From assembly GCA_041568335.1 (NCBI GenBank), contig JBFFZZ010000029.1, positions 1-19,352 on the forward strand: 19,352 nucleotides of DNA, given 5' to 3'. Source of the stretch: WVWW01 sp041568335 (GTDB lineage: Bacteria > Acidobacteriota > Polarisedimenticolia > Polarisedimenticolales > Polarisedimenticolaceae). Shown here piece after piece: positions 15,861-19,352 of this stretch (positions are counted from its first letter, which is position 1; the number at the start of each line of letters is the position of its first letter). The position numbers were made by a program, and so were the translations under genes. Under the pieces are notes generated by a model that saw nothing but the letters and a program-made list of their open reading frames with translations, made no database searches and had not been told where the DNA came from.

Positions 15861-16724
15861 TCAGTCGTCCTCGAACACCCGGTCGGCCTCGGCGAAGCTG
15901 AGCGGCTGCTGGCTCTCGGTCACGCGCATCACGACATCCTCGAACACCAGGTGGTACTGGAACGCGAACATCGCCGGGTTGTTGCCCATGACCATCGGGA
16001 AGCGCTCGTCCATGAATTCGACGTGCAGTTCCATGTCCTGTGGGTCGACCGCCCCAACCGATTTGTGCCGCTTCGGGTCGTAGATCTCGCCGCCGAGCGC
16101 GCGGACCGTACCGTCGTCGTTGCGCACTCCCTCGGTCAGCATCAGGTGGGAGACCCAGCGCTCAGGACCCGGCAACCCGTATTTGTTGAGGAACGGCTCG
16201 CCGTCGAGCGTGACGTGCGTGAAGCCCCAGGCTGCGAGGTAGGTGAAGACCGTGGGGAAGATCGGCGTGCCGCCACCGGTGTCGCCGTGCAGGTAGACGT
16301 TGTGCGCGATGTGGATGTTGATCAGCGTCTCGATCTCGTCTTTCGACGACCCGATCCGCACGCCGGACGAGTGCTCGGGGTGGTGGAAGTAGTCCTGGAA
16401 CAGCTCCCAGGAGCCGTTGCGATCGGTCCAGCGCGCGCGCAGCAACCCTTTCTGTTTGGCCAGGTCGACCTCGAGGATCGCGATCGCGCCATCGATCGGC
16501 GTGCTGCCCACACCGTCGTAGACGAGCGAATCGACGGGACTCGCCGGCACACCGCGGACCGCATCGGTCACCTCGCCCGTCACGCGACGGTTCAGTCGCG
16601 CTCCGCGTGCGACGACCTGGTAGCGAAGGGTGTTCTTCTGGACAACGGGCGCTTGCGGCGGCGGTGACTCCGCCGTGGCGCCGGCCAGCACCGACGCCAG
16701 CATCCACATGGCCAGCGCGGTCAC
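15861..16724 (-). CDS. Secreted protein of unknown function
   Basis: 287 aa if it starts at GTG 16724, 4 bp after the stop of the large surface protein; Met at 16709 is an alternative. A frame open further upstream only runs through the neighbour. The N-terminus (VTALAMWMLASVLAGATAESPPP) is a signal peptide. I do not recognise the family. Visible features are a beta-rich first half (NTLRYQVVARGARLNRRVTG), a His-bearing stretch IHIAHNVYLHGDTGGG, and a second half with HVTLDGEPFLNKYGLPGPERW, HVEFMDERFP and FQYHLVFEDVVMRV. Several His residues near acidic residues might bind metal, but this is a guess. Spacing implies co-transcription with the choice-of-anchor-B gene, so the two products may work together at the surface. 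Confidence 0.75.
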   Translation of the reverse strand: MTALAMWMLASVLAGATAESPPPQAPVVQKNTLRYQVVARGARLNRRVTGEVTDAVRGVPASPVDSLVYDGVGSTPIDGAIAILEVDLAKQKGLLRARWTDRNGSWELFQDYFHHPEHSSGVRIGSSKDEIETLINIHIAHNVYLHGDTGGGTPIFPTVFTYLAAWGFTHVTLDGEPFLNKYGLPGPERWVSHLMLTEGVRNDDGTVRALGGEIYDPKRHKSVGAVDPQDMELHVEFMDERFPMVMGNNPAMFAFQYHLVFEDVVMRVTESQQPLSFAEADRVFEDD

Positions 16725-16728
16725 GATG

Positions 16729-19352
16729 TCACGGGCACTGCTGGTTGACGACGCGTATCGTCCCGTCCGACTCGTGACCCCAGCCACGTTCCGAACCGGA
16801 CACGACGGCCGTGACCAGGTACGCGCGGGCGCTCCCCAGCTCCGGCAGATCGCTGTCGACGTACCCGGTTTTGGGGAGACCCGCGGCGCGGCAACCACCG
16901 TACTGGATCAGCAGCGGCGTGCCCCCGAGCTCCGCGCGGTAGAGGTTGTAGCTCGTTGCCCCGGACTCCGCCTGCCAGGAGATCAGGTCACCGTTCATGC
17001 GCACGCCGTGAACCAAACCGTCGTCGTCATCGCACGCGTCGCCCTGTTGATCGGCGTCGATATCGTCCTGTGCCCAATCGGGCACCGTGGGGCAGATGTC
17101 ACTGGCGTCCGGGATCGTGTCGTTGTCGTCGTCGGTGTCGAGCGCGTTCTCGATGCCGTCGTTGTCCCGGTCGAGATCGCAGGCGTCGCCCTGGCCGTCG
17201 CGGTCGAGGTCGAGCTGGTCGGGGTTGGCCGTCCCGGAACAGTTGTCCGCGATGTCACCGATGCCGTCACCGTCCCCGTCGGCCTGCCCGGGGTTGGCGT
17301 CGAACGGGGCGTTGTCGACATCGCCGCACAGCCCATCGCCGTCGATGTCGTCGACGGGATCGAGCGGACACGGGTCGCACGGGTCGAGCCAGCCGTCATA
17401 GTCCGAATCGACTCCACCCGGAACGATCCGCGCGCGACACTCCTGCGAGATCTCGAGGTCGTCGATGGCGCACTCGAGGATGCGTTGTTGATCCATCTGC
17501 GGGATCGCCTCGCAGGAGAAGCGCATGCGGAACTCGTCGCTGAGCGGGACGTAGTCCGAGAGCGGAAACGAGACGGGAGTCCAGGAGTTGGCGTCCGAGT
17601 TGAGCAGCTCGACGGTCGTCCAGGACGACCCGCCGTCATCGGAGAGCTCGACCCGCATCGTCCCTCCGGTCATCAAACCGACATCGGTCGAAAACCAGCG
17701 ATAGTAAGTGAGGGTCGGGTTACCGAGTGCCGAGAGATCGAGGATCGGGCTGAGCAGCGAGGTCGTCCCACCGTCCACGTCCGCCATCTCGGGGTCGGCG
17801 CGCTCGTCGTTGGGGCCCTGGCCGGTGAAGTAGGCGTAGATCCCGGGTGACGGCGTGTGGTCGTTCTCCGGTTGAATCATCCCTTCGGCGGTTCCGACCG
17901 GGTCGTTGCGTACCCAGTTGCCGGTGGACGCGGTGGAGCCCGGGTCGAGGGTCCAACCCGAAATCGTCTCGAGATCGTCGACCAGGGCCGGCTCGAGCAG
18001 CTGAAAGTCGACGATCTCGACCACCCCGTCCTGCAGCACGACCGTTGCCTGGTCACCGGAAAAGCCGTCGCGGTCCACGGAGACGAGCCGCTGGCCGATC
18101 GCCACGTTGGAGATCGTGAACGACCCGCTCGCGTCGGTCGACGTGTCTTGCAACGTATCGACCACCGTGACGAGCGCTCCCTGGACGGGGGCCTGGTCCG
18201 TGGCGCGCACGACCGTGCCCGTGATCGTCGTCGTGGGCAACGGCGTCAGCTCCACCTCGACGTCGACCCCCCCACCGAGGGTGAGCTCGCCGGCCGGCAC
18301 GATCTTGTTCCTGTAACCCGGCGCCGAGAAACGGGCCACGAGGGTTCCCGCGCTGGCGTAGTAGCCGAATTCCCCCTGGGCGTTCGTGGTCGCCATCGCC
18401 GATCCGTCGAGCGGTAGGACCGTCGCGCCCGGGATGCCCGCCTGGGTGGTTACGTCGCTTACCTTGCCGGTGAACGCGCCACCGGTCGTCGTCAGCTCGA
18501 AGACGAACAACCCGGACTGGATATCGCTGGCGTAGATATAACCGCGGGGATCATAGGGGTAGACGCCCCAGCATCCGTTGTATCCGGTGTCGGTCTGATT
18601 GCGCGTGTCGTAGCCGCCCAGCTCGACCGGCACGCCGGGACGTTGCAGGTCGATGTAACGCACGCCGAGCCCGTAGTGCGACATCACCGCCCGATTCCGC
18701 CCGGGGATGTCGTCGAAGAAGACGTTGTGGACGATCGAGGAGGGGTTGGGCTCGTACTCGGCGAGCTTCGGCGGCGTGGAGTTCTTGTTCGTGATGTCGT
18801 AGACCGCGACGTGCCCCCCGGGGCTCGCCTCGTCGGTCGTCAGCAGCAGCGTGAAGTTGGAGTTGGGCCAGGAGTTGTGCGTCGCGAAGTCGGGGGTGTT
18901 CCAGCTCGAGAGGATCTGCAGGTTCGCCGGGTCGGTCGCGTCGAGGATCTCGTGGCGGCCGTTGGCGATCTCGGCAAAGTACGCGATCTCGTTCTTGACG
19001 TAGGCGTCGTGGACGTAGCGGGTCGTCCAGCTGCCGATCTCGACCGGGTTTTCCGGATCCGCCAGGTCGAGGATCCTTGTCCCGTTGTTGGTCCCGACCA
19101 GCCAGGCATGCCCGCGGTCGGTATCGATCCAGATGTTGTGGGTCGTGACGAAGTTGGTGGCGTACGTGTTGACCAGCGTCGGGTTGAGCGGGTCGTTCAG
19201 GTCGACGATCTGCATGCCGGCGCCCGCCCCACCGCCTTCGGTGACGATGTAGGCATGGTTCTGGTACGTCTTGATGTCCCGCCAGTCGGAGTACGGCCCG
19301 CCGATGTAGCCCACCTCGACGGGGTTGTAGGGATCGGTGACGTCGACGAAGA
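16729..19352 (-). CDS. Choice-of-anchor-B / LVIVD-repeat surface protein with thrombospondin type 3 repeats, 5' end outside window
   Basis: The frame is open to the window edge (FVDVTDPYNPVEVGYI precedes the GTG at 19314), so the true start and signal lie beyond 19352. In order: LVIVD-type beta-propeller repeats with motifs such as 'QIVDLNDPLNPTLV' and 'RILDLADPENPVEIGSW' (about 19350-18490), two carboxypeptidase-regulatory-like beta-sandwich domains (about 18490-18250 and 18240-17990), a jelly-roll/MAM-like domain starting DDLETISGWTLDPGS (about 17980-17420), Asp-rich thrombospondin type 3 repeats (17412-17020), and a C-terminal fibronectin-III-like domain (SWQAESGATSYNLYRAEL). This is an extracellular, calcium-stabilised protein, probably an adhesin or surface-anchored propeller; no enzyme activity is visible. 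No LPXTG or PEP-CTERM-type anchor is seen at the C-terminus. Architecture is confident, role unknown. Confidence 0.9.
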   Translation of the reverse strand, partial: FVDVTDPYNPVEVGYIGGPYSDWRDIKTYQNHAYIVTEGGGAGAGMQIVDLNDPLNPTLVNTYATNFVTTHNIWIDTDRGHAWLVGTNNGTRILDLADPENPVEIGSWTTRYVHDAYVKNEIAYFAEIANGRHEILDATDPANLQILSSWNTPDFATHNSWPNSNFTLLLTTDEASPGGHVAVYDITNKNSTPPKLAEYEPNPSSIVHNVFFDDIPGRNRAVMSHYGLGVRYIDLQRPGVPVELGGYDTRNQTDTGYNGCWGVYPYDPRGYIYASDIQSGLFVFELTTTGGAFTGKVSDVTTQAGIPGATVLPLDGSAMATTNAQGEFGYYASAGTLVARFSAPGYRNKIVPAGELTLGGGVDVEVELTPLPTTTITGTVVRATDQAPVQGALVTVVDTLQDTSTDASGSFTISNVAIGQRLVSVDRDGFSGDQATVVLQDGVVEIVDFQLLEPALVDDLETISGWTLDPGSTASTGNWVRNDPVGTAEGMIQPENDHTPSPGIYAYFTGQGPNDERADPEMADVDGGTTSLLSPILDLSALGNPTLTYYRWFSTDVGLMTGGTMRVELSDDGGSSWTTVELLNSDANSWTPVSFPLSDYVPLSDEFRMRFSCEAIPQMDQQRILECAIDDLEISQECRARIVPGGVDSDYDGWLDPCDPCPLDPVDDIDGDGLCGDVDNAPFDANPGQADGDGDGIGDIADNCSGTANPDQLDLDRDGQGDACDLDRDNDGIENALDTDDDNDTIPDASDICPTVPDWAQDDIDADQQGDACDDDDGLVHGVRMNGDLISWQAESGATSYNLYRAELGGTPLLIQYGGCRAAGLPKTGYVDSDLPELGSARAYLVTAVVSGSERGWGHESDGTIRVVNQQCP
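17020..17412 (-). repeat. Thrombospondin type 3 calcium-binding repeats within the surface protein
   Basis: Five or so repeated units of the type DxDxDGxxDxxD, e.g. DSDYDGWLDPCD, DIDGDGLCGDVD, DGDGDGIGDIADNC, DLDRDGQGDACD and DRDNDGIENALD. Paired Cys occur in several units. Each would bind calcium in a non-EF-hand loop. On the plus strand the same bases read as alternating gtc/gtcg runs. Confidence 0.88.

Noticed and set aside
16991..17420. Dense gtc/gtcg runs that look like a DNA tandem repeat
   Set aside because: They are the reverse complement of Asp-rich thrombospondin type 3 codons, so protein repeats explain them.
1..19352. CRISPR arrays, tRNA or rRNA genes, prophage or intact insertion sequences
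   Set aside because: Read for spaced direct repeats, cloverleaf-type structures and inverted ends; none was found.

Overview
The window is a GC-rich, densely coded stretch of bacterial chromosome. It carries several exported or envelope proteins: a vanadium-haloperoxidase-like protein, a tricorn-type protease, an M14 metallopeptidase, an S46 dipeptidyl-peptidase and a large choice-of-anchor-B/thrombospondin-type-3 protein. Among these sit core housekeeping genes, lepA, hemW and a threonine aldolase. Secreted tricorn, S46 and M14 peptidases together with Ca-binding repeats and the CHxPPGNP motif suggest a Gram-negative, protein-degrading lineage, possibly Acidobacteriota-like. That placement is an inference from gene content; no rRNA or tRNA gene was seen to confirm it.

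Layout, left to right. (1) 1-1356, plus: C-terminal part of a vanadium-dependent haloperoxidase/PAP2-family protein, closed by a clear intrinsic terminator. (2) 1511-4825, plus: tricorn protease homologue with an export signal. (3) 4845-5375, minus: a lone Y1 (HUH) transposase-like, RAYT-type protein, preceded by a 161-bp spacer with palindromes. (4) 5537-8472, minus: lepA then hemW, with the hemW TTG start overlapping the lepA stop. (5) 8473-8729: divergent intergenic region with competing inverted repeats on the lepA side and an AT-rich promoter/operator on the other. (6) 8730-10824, plus: a tight operon of an SPFH membrane protein, an Arc-like ribbon-helix-helix (RHH) regulator of 53 aa, and a low-specificity threonine aldolase. 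(7) 10937-13486, plus: secreted M14 carboxypeptidase and a secreted protein of unknown function. (8) 13442-19352, minus: choice-of-anchor-B protein (N-terminus outside the window), a secreted unknown protein 4 bp behind it, a doubtful signal-peptide-like ORF, and the S46 peptidase.

The most striking signal is in region 6. Two near-identical 11-bp units, each an inverted repeat (TATCA-N3-TGATA), lie in tandem between and over a plausible -35/-10 pair just upstream of the SPFH gene. The second gene of that operon encodes an Arc-type RHH protein. RHH dimers bind tandem sites about one helical turn apart, so the operon looks like a self-contained autoregulated membrane-scaffold module. The threonine aldolase follows after a single base and would share that control. 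The other genes read as a protein-degradation and surface-protein neighbourhood without a single obvious pathway.
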